64,000 nucleotides of DNA, taken from NCBI GenBank assembly GCA_903894475.1, contig CAITQH010000114.1:1-64000 (forward strand). Direction: 5' to 3'. Below the pieces are notes generated by a model, which saw only the letters and a program-made list of their open reading frames with translations, searched no databases and was not told the DNA's origin. This stretch comes from an uncultured beta proteobacterium (GTDB lineage: Bacteria; Pseudomonadota; Gammaproteobacteria; Burkholderiales; Burkholderiaceae_C). How positions within the stretch are numbered: position 1 is the first letter of the stretch; every line of letters starts with the position of its first letter. Of the stretch, positions 1-7,644 are shown in pieces. The position numbers and the translations under genes are program-made.

Positions 1-1
1 C

Positions 2-175
2 GAGTTGGCTGCGATCTGCTCCAAACTCGGGCGCATTCCGAGCAAAGCGGAGTACATGGCTGACATGGGTGTCCTGACTGCTGCCAGTGACAAGGTCTAT
101 CAGTACCTGAATTTCGACAAGGTCAAGGATTACACCGATGCGGCGAACAGTGTCAAGGATGACGCAAGGGTTTAA
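2..175 (+). CDS. acnB: Aconitate hydratase B, C-terminal end (partial)
   Basis: Only the last 57 codons lie in the window; the rest is to the left. The translated tail contains KVYQYLNFDKVKDYTDAA, which matches the C-terminal YLNF...YT region of AcnB, the bifunctional citrate/2-methylisocitrate hydratase of the TCA cycle. The active-site and iron-sulfur cysteines are outside the window. The stop at 173-175 lies inside the truncated DUF486 ORF, so the two frames overlap. The last residues (VKDDARV) may have been altered by the deletion proposed for the neighbouring gene. This ORF is below the length cut-off of the supplied track. Confidence 0.85.
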   Translation, partial: ELAAICSKLGRIPSKAEYMADMGVLTAASDKVYQYLNFDKVKDYTDAANSVKDDARV

Positions 176-455
176 GCAGCAGAAAAATCTGGCTGGCTCA
201 CCCTGGTACTTGGCTGTGCTTGCGAGCTGCGGCATTGCTTTGTTTGAGTATGCGCCTCAGGTGCCGGCCAATCGTATCGGCTTTCAGCAAGCCGGGTTCA
301 GTGTCGGACAACTCAAGATCGTGCAGGAAGTAATTACGCTTGCGATTTTTCTTCCATTTGCTTTGCTCTATCTCAAGGAATCCTCTAAATTGGACTACGT
401 TTGGGCGGCTTTGTGCATGGTTGGCGCAGTGTATTTTATTTTTCGAACTGCTTGA
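159..455 (+). pseudogene. DMT/DUF486 small membrane protein, 5'-truncated
   Basis: The translation contains GIALFEYAPQVPANRIG, QLKIVQEVITL and LDYVWAALCMVGAVYFIFR, signature stretches of the DUF486 family of roughly 115-residue, four-helix DMT-like membrane proteins. Members normally begin with a first helix ending near FAWYxHLK. Here homology begins abruptly at KNLAGSPWYLAV, and the bases upstream code for the acnB tail instead. The frame stays open to an ATG at 138, with another ATG at 159, so a product of about 100 residues could still be made, but it would lack helix 1. I infer a deletion joining acnB to the middle of this gene. The family's function is unknown. Confidence 0.7.
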
Positions 456-498
456 TTTGTCGGGTCCGTATTTGGAGGTAGGGCGGTTAAACTTCGCG

Positions 499-527
499 CA
501 GTCACAAAGTCGTCAAAGTTTTGACAT
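499..527 (+). promoter_or_regulatory. Candidate Pho box upstream of the DUF47-pit operon
   Basis: Three 7-mers, CAGTCAC, TCGTCAA and TTGACAT, are spaced at 11-bp intervals (7+4+7+4+7). This is the geometry of PhoB direct repeats of CTGTCAT. Matches to that unit are 5/7, 4/7 and 5/7 by eye. The position, 20 bp before the DUF47 start, would suit repression or activation of the phosphate-transport pair. Inference only. Confidence 0.35.
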
Positions 528-547
528 GTTCCCTTCAGGAGTCAGCC

Positions 548-1195
548 ATGTTTTTTGGCAAGCTGTTGCCGCGGGAAGGCAATTTTTTCGAAATGTTCAA
601 TCAGCACGCCGACCGCATCGTCGAGGCGGCCATGGCGTTCTCCAAGTTGGTGGCCAACTACAGTGACCAACATTTGCGTCAAAAATACAATCAGGATGTG
701 GACAACGCCGAGCGCGCCGCTGACCGGGTTACGCACGACGTCAACAAGGCTATTCACATCACGTTCATTACGCCAATTGATAGGGAGCAGATTCACACCC
801 TGATCAATACGATGGACGATATCGCCGATCTGATTCAGGATTCGGCCGAAACCATGGCCTTGTATGACGTGCATCACATGACGGAAGACATCACCCGACT
901 GACCGATTTGAGTGTGAAATGCTGTGAAAGGGTGCGCGATGCAGTGTCAATGCTTGCCAAGATCGCTGATCCGGCTACGGCCGCGGCAGCACTAAAGACC
1001 TGTGAAGAGATTGACCAACTGGAGTCTGACGCCGATCGTGTGATGCGCAGTGCCATGAGCAAGCTCTTTCGCGAAGAACCCGACGTGCGGGAAGTGATCA
1101 AACTCAAGGCTATTTACGAGCTGCTCGAGACCATCACCGATAAGTGCGAAGATGTCGCCAACGTCATCGAGGGCATCGTCCTCGAAAATTCCTGA
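548..1195 (+). CDS. DUF47 (PhoU-like) phosphate transport regulator
   Basis: This is a 215-residue all-helical protein of the DUF47/PhoU-like family, the usual partner encoded just before PiT phosphate transporters. Recognisable blocks are HADRIVEAA near residue 20, the ADRVTHDV helix near 60, TPIDREQIHTL near 75 and MDDIADLIQDSAE near 90, which include the acidic E/D-rich metal-binding helices of the family. I chose ATG 548 over the ORF-track start at 521 because an AGGAG ribosome-binding site sits 6 nt before it. The pit gene follows after 12 nt, so the two are probably co-transcribed. The protein is cytoplasmic and is expected to regulate Pit activity. Confidence 0.92.
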   Translation: MFFGKLLPREGNFFEMFNQHADRIVEAAMAFSKLVANYSDQHLRQKYNQDVDNAERAADRVTHDVNKAIHITFITPIDREQIHTLINTMDDIADLIQDSAETMALYDVHHMTEDITRLTDLSVKCCERVRDAVSMLAKIADPATAAAALKTCEEIDQLESDADRVMRSAMSKLFREEPDVREVIKLKAIYELLETITDKCEDVANVIEGIVLENS

Positions 1196-1207
1196 GATTT
1201 GCCTGTC

Positions 1208-2218
1208 ATGGCATCGGTTCAGGTCGGACTGTGGGTGGTGGCGCTGTTAGTCCTGTTGGCGCTCGCCTTCGATTTCATGAATGGTTTTCACGACGCTGCG
1301 AATTCCATTGCAACCGTCGTGTCGACAGGTGTTCTGAAGCCCGGGCAGGCCGTGCTTTTTGCGGCCGTCTTCAACTTCATTGCGATATTTGTTTTCCATT
1401 TGAGTGTTGCAGCCACGATCGGAAAAGGGCTTGCCCAGCCAGGCGTGGTTGATGTAAATGTTGTATTTGGGGCGCTGGTCGGCGCCATCAGCTGGAATTT
1501 CATTACCTGGTACTACGGTATTCCCAGCAGTTCCTCGCACGCGTTGATTGGGGGCATTGTTGGGGCAGTGATTTCCAAGGCGGGTGCTTCTGCCCTGATT
1601 GCCTCAAGCATAGTGAAGACGGTAATCTTTATTTTTGTATCGCCGCTGATGGGATTCTTGCTTGGATCACTGATGCTGATTGCAGTGTCCTGGCTTCTGC
1701 GTCGCAGCACCCCGAGTCGGGTGGATCGGTGGTTTCGCCGATTGCAACTCGTGTCAGCTGGTGCGTACAGCCTCGGGCATGGAGGCAATGATGCACAGAA
1801 GACCATCGGTATTGTCTGGATGCTCCTGATCGCCACCGGTTATAGCGTGGCAAGTGACAAATCACCACCGACCTGGGTGGTGCTGAGTTGCTATACGGCG
1901 ATTGCAATGGGGACGCTGTTTGGCGGTTGGCGCATTGTCAAGACGATGGGACAAAGGTTGACAAAATTGAAACCAGTGCATGGATTTTGTGCTGAAACCG
2001 GTGGTGCCATTACGCTTTTTGTGGCGGCAGTTTTTGGTATTCCTGTATCCACAACACATACGATTACAGGGGCGATTGTGGGTGTTGGTGCCACCCAACG
2101 GGCCAGCGCCGTGCGCTGGGGCGTCGCCGGAAATATTATCTGGGCCTGGATTCTGACGATTCCGGCGACCGCCTTCGTTGCTGCAATTGCTTACTGGGTG
2201 AGCTTGCAGATTTTCTAG
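1208..2218 (+). CDS. pit: PiT-family inorganic phosphate transporter
   Basis: A 336-residue polytopic inner-membrane protein with about ten hydrophobic segments. It carries the two inverted PiT signature repeats: NGFHDAANSIATVVSTG near residue 25 and GHGGNDAQKTIGI near residue 190. It is expected to import metal-phosphate complexes using the proton gradient, at low affinity. ATG 1208 is preferred to the upstream TTG at 1199 used by the ORF track; the next residues are already the first helix. It lies 12 nt after the DUF47 gene. The 3' end overlaps the convergent acetyltransferase by 4 nt. Confidence 0.95.
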   Translation: MASVQVGLWVVALLVLLALAFDFMNGFHDAANSIATVVSTGVLKPGQAVLFAAVFNFIAIFVFHLSVAATIGKGLAQPGVVDVNVVFGALVGAISWNFITWYYGIPSSSSHALIGGIVGAVISKAGASALIASSIVKTVIFIFVSPLMGFLLGSLMLIAVSWLLRRSTPSRVDRWFRRLQLVSAGAYSLGHGGNDAQKTIGIVWMLLIATGYSVASDKSPPTWVVLSCYTAIAMGTLFGGWRIVKTMGQRLTKLKPVHGFCAETGGAITLFVAAVFGIPVSTTHTITGAIVGVGATQRASAVRWGVAGNIIWAWILTIPATAFVAAIAYWVSLQIF

Positions 2219-2736
2219 TGCGGTGCGCAGTTGTCACCCGGACCAAGCGGCATATCCATCAGGACGACGTCCAGCCATCGGTCAAATTTCCAGCCACAGG
2301 AATTGAGAACGCCTACTGGCCTGAATCCGACCGACCGATGGACTGCGACCGATCCAATATTGGCTGAGTCACCAATCACTGCGATCAGCTTTCGAACGCC
2401 GGATCGTTCGGCCTGCGACGCAAGTTCAGTCAATAGCGCTCGCCCAAGGCCCTGACCCTGAACGGCTGGCGCCAGATAAATGGAGTCCTCAGCCGAAAAT
2501 CGATAGGCTGGTCGTGGCTTGAACCAGTTGCAGTAAGCAAATCCAATTACCTTGTTGCCATCGACAGCAACCAGATACGGCAGGCCCTTGGCCAGTACGT
2601 CGGCACGCCGATCTTCCATGTCGCTTAACGACGGGGGGTCAATTTCGAAAGTACCTGTACCGACGAGTACATGCTGGGCATAGATTGCAGCAATCTCAGG
2701 GACATCTTGCGGATGACTTGGACGGATGATGGTCAT
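2215..2736 (-). CDS. GNAT N-acetyltransferase, phosphinothricin-acetyltransferase type
   Basis: A 173-residue single-domain GNAT protein. The acetyl-CoA loop is visible as VQGQGLGRALL (Q/RxxGxG/A type), followed by GDSANIGSVAVHRSVGF, typical of the PAT/bar and methionine-sulfoximine acetyltransferase group. The expected activity is acetyl transfer to a small amine such as phosphinothricin-like or methionine-derivative substrates; the real substrate cannot be read from sequence. Start ATG 2736 (MTIIRPSHPQD) is chosen because that is where the family begins; an ATG at 2760 adds eight extra residues. It converges on pit and diverges from rpsP. Confidence 0.88.
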   Translation of the reverse strand: MTIIRPSHPQDVPEIAAIYAQHVLVGTGTFEIDPPSLSDMEDRRADVLAKGLPYLVAVDGNKVIGFAYCNWFKPRPAYRFSAEDSIYLAPAVQGQGLGRALLTELASQAERSGVRKLIAVIGDSANIGSVAVHRSVGFRPVGVLNSCGWKFDRWLDVVLMDMPLGPGDNCAPH

Positions 2737-2751
2737 AAATATTGAAAACGT

Positions 2752-2757
2752 TATAAT
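2752..2757 (+). promoter_or_regulatory. Possible -10 element (TATAAT) for the rpsP operon
   Basis: A perfect TATAAT lies 114 bp upstream of rpsP in the gap shared with the divergent acetyltransferase. No good -35 is present at 17 bp, so the call rests on the -10 and the context. Confidence 0.35.
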
Positions 2758-2870
2758 CAAGAACTATTCAGCGTGTCGCTGGCCAGGTGGTCATGTCGCG
2801 TGTCTCAAGCGCTGATTGAAGTGCTCAATTTACTGGTGGACATAAAACTCCGCTACCCAAAGGATATACC

Positions 2871-3122
2871 ATGGTCGTTATTCGACTCGCCCGTGGCGGT
2901 GCTAAGGCTCGCCCGTTTTTCAATATTGTTGTTGCTGACAAGCGTACCCGTCGTGACGGACGCTTCATAGAGCGCATTGGTTTTTATAACCCGATCGCCA
3001 CTGCCACAGAGGAAAGTATCCGTATTGCCCAGGACCGCCTGACATACTGGAAGAGCGTTGGCGCTCAGGCTTCCCCGACAGTGGATCGTTTGGTAGCTCA
3101 AGCGGCAAAAACAGCAGCTTGA
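2871..3122 (+). CDS. rpsP: 30S ribosomal protein S16
   Basis: An 83-residue basic protein opening [25 protein letters not shown], the canonical S16 N-terminus, with [14 protein letters not shown] following. S16 binds 16S rRNA and helps assemble the 30S body. A good AAAGGA ribosome-binding site lies 8 nt before the ATG. It is the first gene of the conserved rpsP-rimM-trmD-rplS operon. Length is normal. Confidence 0.98.
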   Translation: MVVIRLARGGAKARPFFNIVVADKRTRRDGRFIERIGFYNPIATATEESIRIAQDRLTYWKSVGAQASPTVDRLVAQAAKTAA

Positions 3123-3135
3123 CGCGGCTGTTGTG

Positions 3136-3699
3136 ATGTTGCCTGGCCTCGAAGCGGCCGACCTCCCGTCGGATGCTATCGAAGTTGGGCGTATCAGTGA
3201 TGCCTGGGGCATCAAGGGCTGGTTCAGAGTCTTGCCCTATAGCGCCGACCCAGAGGCGCTTTTTTCTTCCAAGCGCTGGTTCCTGATGCCAGCTGAAAAA
3301 GGTGCCAAGACTTTTTCCGGTGTGGCCAAACTGGCTATTACGCAGGCCAAGATGCATTCCGGCATGGTTGTCGCTTCAGCGCGTGAAGTTGATGATAGGG
3401 ACGCTGCGGAGTTCTTGCGCGGCGCTCGTATTTTTATTTCCCGAGGCAGTTTTCCAACCGCTCAGAAAGATGAATATTATTGGGTTGACCTGATTGGACT
3501 GAATGTAGTCAACCGCGAAGGTGTGGCGCTTGGCACGGTGACTGAGTTGATTTCAACCGGTGCACAGACCGTGCTTGTAATGGAGTCTGAACTGGGGGGC
3601 AAAAGGATAGAGCGGATGATACCTTTTGTGTCGGTTTATGTGGACGATGTTGATCTGGCGGCGCGCCGCATTGTTGTCGACTGGCAAGCCGAATATTGA
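3136..3699 (+). CDS. rimM: 16S rRNA maturation factor RimM
   Basis: A 187-residue two-domain protein. The N-terminal RimM domain shows VGRISDAWGIKGWFRVLPYS (family GxxGIKG motif), and the C-terminal PRC-barrel domain shows EYYWVDLIGLNVVNREG and RMIPFVSVYVDDVDLAARRIVVDW. It assists 30S head assembly by binding S19. GTG at 3133 and ATG at 3136 are adjacent; ATG is preferred. It follows rpsP by 13 nt and precedes trmD by 9 nt, so co-transcription is likely. Confidence 0.97.
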   Translation: MLPGLEAADLPSDAIEVGRISDAWGIKGWFRVLPYSADPEALFSSKRWFLMPAEKGAKTFSGVAKLAITQAKMHSGMVVASAREVDDRDAAEFLRGARIFISRGSFPTAQKDEYYWVDLIGLNVVNREGVALGTVTELISTGAQTVLVMESELGGKRIERMIPFVSVYVDDVDLAARRIVVDWQAEY

Positions 3700-3708
3700 A
3701 CAGCTTGT

Positions 3709-4455
3709 ATGCGTTTCGATATCGTTACTCTGTTCCCGGAATTGTTCAGTGCCTTCCTGACCGGCGGCATCACGCGCCGTGCATTTGAATCGGGTCAGGT
3801 GGATGTCAGATTGTTGAATCCGCGTGACTTTGCTGCTGGAACCTACCGACGGGTGGATGATCGCCCGTTTGGTGGCGGCCCTGGGATGATCATGATGGCT
3901 GAGCCCCTGACACTGTGTCTGCAAGAAATCCGGGCGCAGCGTTCGGAGATTCCTCCGGTCGTGTTGTTTTCTCCAGTGGGCCGTCAACTGAATCACTCTA
4001 TGGTGACTCGTTGGGCGCAGAGCCAGGGCGCCATCCTGATATGTGGCCGCTACGAGGGGATCGACCAGCGATTTATTGATGCGCATGTGACCGAACAGAT
4101 CAGTCTTGGTGACTTCGTGCTATCAGGGGGCGAGATTCCCGCCATGGCGTTGCTGGACGCTGTTGCGCGCTTGCAACCAGGCGTATTGAATACGGCTGAC
4201 AGTCATCAGCAGGACAGTTTTAATCCGGCGCTGGACGGCTTGCTGGATTGTCCGCACTACACACGCCCGGAAGTCTGGTCTGGTCTGACCGTGCCGGACG
4301 TCCTGCTGTCTGGTCACCACGCGCAGATTGAGTCGTGGCGGCGACAGCAACGTTTGATGATGACGGCAGCTTTGCGACCTGAACTGATTGAAGAAGTGCG
4401 ACGTGCCGGGAATTTAAGCGCTGCCGACGAAGCCTTCCTCTCAGGCAGTGCATGA
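3709..4455 (+). CDS. trmD: tRNA (guanine-N1)-methyltransferase TrmD
   Basis: A 248-residue SPOUT methyltransferase that makes m1G37 in tRNAs reading CNN and similar codons, preventing frameshifts. Visible motifs are MRFDIVTLFPELF at the start, the substrate loop DDRPFGGGPGM near residue 50, the SAM trefoil-knot motifs ICGRYEGIDQRFI near 110 and ISLGDFVLSGGEIPAM near 132, and the C-terminal tRNA-binding domain with HYTRPEVW. Length is typical. Confidence 0.98.
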   Translation: MRFDIVTLFPELFSAFLTGGITRRAFESGQVDVRLLNPRDFAAGTYRRVDDRPFGGGPGMIMMAEPLTLCLQEIRAQRSEIPPVVLFSPVGRQLNHSMVTRWAQSQGAILICGRYEGIDQRFIDAHVTEQISLGDFVLSGGEIPAMALLDAVARLQPGVLNTADSHQQDSFNPALDGLLDCPHYTRPEVWSGLTVPDVLLSGHHAQIESWRRQQRLMMTAALRPELIEEVRRAGNLSAADEAFLSGSA

Positions 4456-4485
4456 GGCGTTGCGCCCTGTACCATCGACGCAGGC

Positions 4486-4491
4486 TATAAT
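4486..4491 (+). promoter_or_regulatory. Possible -10 element (TATAAT) for rplS
   Basis: TATAAT in the 137-bp trmD-rplS gap, about 100 bp before rplS. The -35 region is poor. It could give rplS a separate promoter inside the operon. Low confidence. Confidence 0.3.
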
Positions 4492-4592
4492 CTCGCGTTA
4501 ACAGATCCTCTGGCAGGCCGCTATGTTGCGTCGCCAACCGGGCTTATGTGTCAATTCGGACACTGGCGCTGCCAAGATCATTAGAGGCCATC

Positions 4593-4979
4593 ATGAACTT
4601 GATTCAAACCCTTGAGCAGGAAGAAATTGCTCGTCTTGGGAAAACCATTCCTGAATTCTCCACCGGTGACACTGTCATCGTCAACGTCAACGTCGTTGAA
4701 GGCACTCGCAAGCGTTTGCAGGCCTACGAAGGAGTTGTGATTGCCAAGCGTAATCGCGGTCTCAACAGCGGATTTATCGTTCGCAAGATCTCCAGTGGTG
4801 AAGGTGTCGAGCGTACCTTCCAAACTTATAGTCCGCTGATTGCCAGCATTGAAATCAAGCGTCGTGGTGATGTCCGTCGCGCAAAACTCTACTATCTGCG
4901 TGATCGCAGTGGGAAGTCTGCACGCATCAAGGAAAAACTGTCGACGAAGAAAAGTGTCAGCAAGGCAGTTGCCGAATAG
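4593..4979 (+). CDS. rplS: 50S ribosomal protein L19
   Basis: A 128-residue L19 with the family blocks [26 protein letters not shown] and [29 protein letters not shown], and a basic C-terminal tail ending [11 protein letters not shown]19 sits at the 30S-50S interface. ATG 4593 is preceded by AGAGG; the ORF-track start at 4548 is an upstream in-frame extension. It is the last gene of the operon, followed by an intrinsic terminator. Confidence 0.98.
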   Translation: MNLIQTLEQEEIARLGKTIPEFSTGDTVIVNVNVVEGTRKRLQAYEGVVIAKRNRGLNSGFIVRKISSGEGVERTFQTYSPLIASIEIKRRGDVRRAKLYYLRDRSGKSARIKEKLSTKKSVSKAVAE

Positions 4980-4999
4980 AGCGAATTGCCCTTTGAACT

Positions 5000-5032
5000 G
5001 CCGCCCCAGCTTGCGCTTGTGGCGGCTTTTTT
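5000..5032 (+). terminator. Rho-independent terminator after rplS
   Basis: GCCGCC and GGCGGC arms (5000-5005 and 5021-5026) enclose a 15-nt loop and are followed directly by TTTTTTC. It lies 20 nt after the rplS stop and 14 nt before the nudL start. Confidence 0.85.
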
Positions 5033-5045
5033 CTGATATCTCATT

Positions 5046-5744
5046 TTGACGAGTTCTATCGAAATCCCCTTGTCGAAGTTACCGAACTTTGATCCGTCTC
5101 AGGTGCCGGTGCTAGGTGTTGATTCACATTTGCCGGCGGTGGGACCGGAGATCCTGAAACCCACGGCCCTGCGCCGACGGTTTGCCGCTCCCCCTGCCTG
5201 GGAACCCGAAGTATGGGCAGAGAAGAGGTTTTCAGACCGGACTCCAATTCAAGCGGCGGTACTGGTTCCAATCGTGATGCGTGAGCATCCGACCGTCCTG
5301 TTGACGGAACGTACCAAGCATCTTTCAAACCATTCAGGACAAATCGCCTTTCCTGGTGGAAAGGCCGACAAGGATGATGTCGACGCATCGGCCACTGCAC
5401 TGCGTGAAGCCGAGGAAGAAATCGGACTTGATCCATCGCTGGTTGATGTGCTTGGCGTCTTGCCTCACTACCTTACGGGAACAGCATTCATCATTACGCC
5501 GGTCATCGCGTTGGTGCAGCCAGGCTTCTCGTTGAGCCCGAACGGTTATGAGGTGGCAGACGTGTTTGAGGTGCCGCTAGAGTTCCTGATGAACCCATCC
5601 CACCACCAGCGTCACGCTTTCGAGTGGGAAGGGGTTCGAAGGGAGTGGTTTTCAATGCCCTATCAGGACAAGTCGACGCAGCGATTTATATGGGGTGCCA
5701 CTGCAGGCATGTTGCGCAATTTCTACAGGCTGCTGTCAGCCTGA
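5046..5744 (+). CDS. nudL: NUDIX CoA pyrophosphatase (NudL type)
   Basis: A 232-residue Nudix hydrolase expected to cleave CoA or acyl-CoA to phosphopantetheine and 3',5'-ADP. The UPF0035/NudL signature LSNHSGQIAFPGGK precedes the Nudix box GKADKDDVDASATALREAEEEIGL, in which REAEEE supplies the metal ligands. The N-terminal 65 residues are variable. TTG 5046 is the only plausible start before the domain. It sits just beyond the rplS terminator and 24 nt before the CobD/CbiB-like gene. Confidence 0.9.
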   Translation: MTSSIEIPLSKLPNFDPSQVPVLGVDSHLPAVGPEILKPTALRRRFAAPPAWEPEVWAEKRFSDRTPIQAAVLVPIVMREHPTVLLTERTKHLSNHSGQIAFPGGKADKDDVDASATALREAEEEIGLDPSLVDVLGVLPHYLTGTAFIITPVIALVQPGFSLSPNGYEVADVFEVPLEFLMNPSHHQRHAFEWEGVRREWFSMPYQDKSTQRFIWGATAGMLRNFYRLLSA

Positions 5745-5768
5745 CAGCCCGTCCGCTATGATGCTCCG

Positions 5769-6698
5769 ATGAGCTTCATTTCTGTGCTTGTCGCCCTGCT
5801 TCTGGAACAGGCTCGCCCCCTCAGCAGAGGCAATCCGGTGCATGCAAGCCTGCGCGCGTGGGTTCGCTGGAGTTCGCGAAATTTCGACGCCGGAAAGTCG
5901 TTTCATGGCTGGTTAGCCTGGGGTTTTTCGGTCCTTGCTCCATCACTGTTTGTCATGGCCATCTATTGGGCGCTCGATGCCTGGTTGGGCTGGCTGGCGG
6001 CCGTCGTGTGGAGTGTGGCTGTGCTTTACGCAACGCTGGGATTCAGACAGTTCAGTTTTCATTTCACACAGATCAGGGATGCATTGGCAGACGGCGATGA
6101 AGATCGCGCGAGATCATTGTTGGCCAATTGGCGGCAGATCGATGCGAGTGAACTACCGCGTAGCGAGATCGTACGTCACGTGATTGAACACTCGGTGCTG
6201 TCAGCCCATCGTCACGTTTTTGGTGTCCTGAGTTGGTATTCATTGTTGGCCGCCTTTGGCTTTGGTCCGGCCGGGGCTGTGCTCTACAGACTGGCGGAAT
6301 TTGTAGCCCGTTACTGGCGTCACACCAGTCAGGCGCACCATCAACCTGTTAGCGAAGCATTGAGACAAACTGCCAACGACGCATGGATTGTTGCTGACTG
6401 GCTACCCGCCAGAATGACGGCGTTGAGCTTTGCCGTCGTGGGTAGCTTTGAGGAAGCAATCGATTGCTGGCGCAGTCATGAACCACGCTTTGTGGGGGAC
6501 AACGATAGTGTTGTGCTGGCTGCAACCTCCGGCGCCGTGAATATTCGCCTACAGGCGGTGGACGTGCAAAGCGAACAGATCACCGGACAAGTACCCGAAC
6601 TGGCTCATTTGGCGGTTGTAGTGGGTTTGGTCTGGCGCACAGTGGTCATGTGGATGTTGTTGCTTGCACTGCTGACACTGGCCCGCTTGCTGGGTTGA
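5769..6698 (+). CDS. CobD/CbiB-like (AmpE-like) integral membrane protein
   Basis: A 309-residue membrane protein starting MSFISVLVALLLEQARPL, the N-terminus seen in a CobD/CbiB-like family common in Burkholderiales and related to AmpE. Hydrophobic segments lie near residues 45-75, 150-175 and 285-305. True CbiB makes adenosylcobinamide phosphate, but no cobalamin gene is nearby, so that role is doubtful; a membrane regulator of cell-wall signalling like AmpE is an alternative. It converges with rsgA with a 5-nt gap and no visible terminator. Confidence 0.75.
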   Translation: MSFISVLVALLLEQARPLSRGNPVHASLRAWVRWSSRNFDAGKSFHGWLAWGFSVLAPSLFVMAIYWALDAWLGWLAAVVWSVAVLYATLGFRQFSFHFTQIRDALADGDEDRARSLLANWRQIDASELPRSEIVRHVIEHSVLSAHRHVFGVLSWYSLLAAFGFGPAGAVLYRLAEFVARYWRHTSQAHHQPVSEALRQTANDAWIVADWLPARMTALSFAVVGSFEEAIDCWRSHEPRFVGDNDSVVLAATSGAVNIRLQAVDVQSEQITGQVPELAHLAVVVGLVWRTVVMWMLLLALLTLARLLG

Positions 6699-6703
6699 CT
6701 TTC

Positions 6704-7624
6704 TCAATATTTTTCCGGCTGGCTTAGCTCGGCGTGCAGTTTACTATAGATCTTGTAGCGGTTGGCGCTTATTTCACCAGCTTTGGTGCCGGATGTGACT
6801 GCTGCCAGAACGCCACACCCGGGTTCGTGCAAGTGACTGCAGTTATAAAACTTGCATTGAGAGGCGTGACGTTTGAGGTCGGGCATGTAGGACGCCAGCC
6901 GCGCGGCATCAATGTGGTTCAGCCCAAACTCCTGAAAACCTGGCGAGTCGATCACTGCGGTCGTCTTGGCCTTGTCGACCCAATACCAGGTGGTGCTTGT
7001 CGTGGTGTGTTTGCCAGAGTTCAATGCCTCCGAAATTTCGCGAGTCTGAGCCAGGGCGCCTGGCGCCAGCAGATTGATTAAGGTGCTCTTGCCTGCTCCG
7101 GACGGACCCAGCACCAGCGTTGTCTTTCCTGCGAGCAACTTCAATAGCTTCTCACGATCTATTTGGGGGGAAAGTTTGAGAGATAAGGGCAATACGCCGT
7201 AATGCATCTGCCTGTACGGGATTAACCACTCCCAGGCGCGTACGAAGGGTTCAATCAAGTCGCTCTTGTTCAGGGCAATGATGGGCGTAATGTGTTCGGC
7301 CTCGGCTGCGATCAGGGCGCGGGAAAGTTGACCGCTGGAAAATTCAGGCGTGGCAGCAATCAGGATCAATATTTGATCCAGGTTGGCCGCAAACGACTTG
7401 GTGCGAATGGAATCCTGGCGGTAAAGCACGTTCTTTCGTTCCTTGATCTTTTCAACCGTGCCATCGTCGCCAGTGGCCTGCCACAGGATCCGGTCGCCCA
7501 CCAGTCCCTGGCTCCTCTTGCCGCGGGAGTGGCAGATCAGACGGCCTCCCTCGGGTGTTTCCACCAGAAAATGGCGCCCATAGGCAGCGACGATCAGTCC
7601 ATCGTGGAGTGGTGCGCGATCCAT
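6704..7624 (-). CDS. rsgA: Ribosome small-subunit GTPase RsgA (YjeQ)
   Basis: A 306-residue circularly permuted GTPase: G4 motif NKSD near residue 120 comes before G1 GPSGAGKST near 173 and G3 DSPGFQEFGL near 220. An N-terminal OB fold precedes this, and a C-terminal zinc motif CKFYNCSHLHEPGC lies near 255. RsgA binds the 30S decoding site late in assembly and hydrolyses GTP on release. It starts 20 nt after the end of the M48 protease gene, so both may be on one transcript. Confidence 0.97.
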   Translation of the reverse strand: MDRAPLHDGLIVAAYGRHFLVETPEGGRLICHSRGKRSQGLVGDRILWQATGDDGTVEKIKERKNVLYRQDSIRTKSFAANLDQILILIAATPEFSSGQLSRALIAAEAEHITPIIALNKSDLIEPFVRAWEWLIPYRQMHYGVLPLSLKLSPQIDREKLLKLLAGKTTLVLGPSGAGKSTLINLLAPGALAQTREISEALNSGKHTTTSTTWYWVDKAKTTAVIDSPGFQEFGLNHIDAARLASYMPDLKRHASQCKFYNCSHLHEPGCGVLAAVTSGTKAGEISANRYKIYSKLHAELSQPEKY

Positions 7625-7644
7625 CAGCTAGTCCTTCTTGGCGA

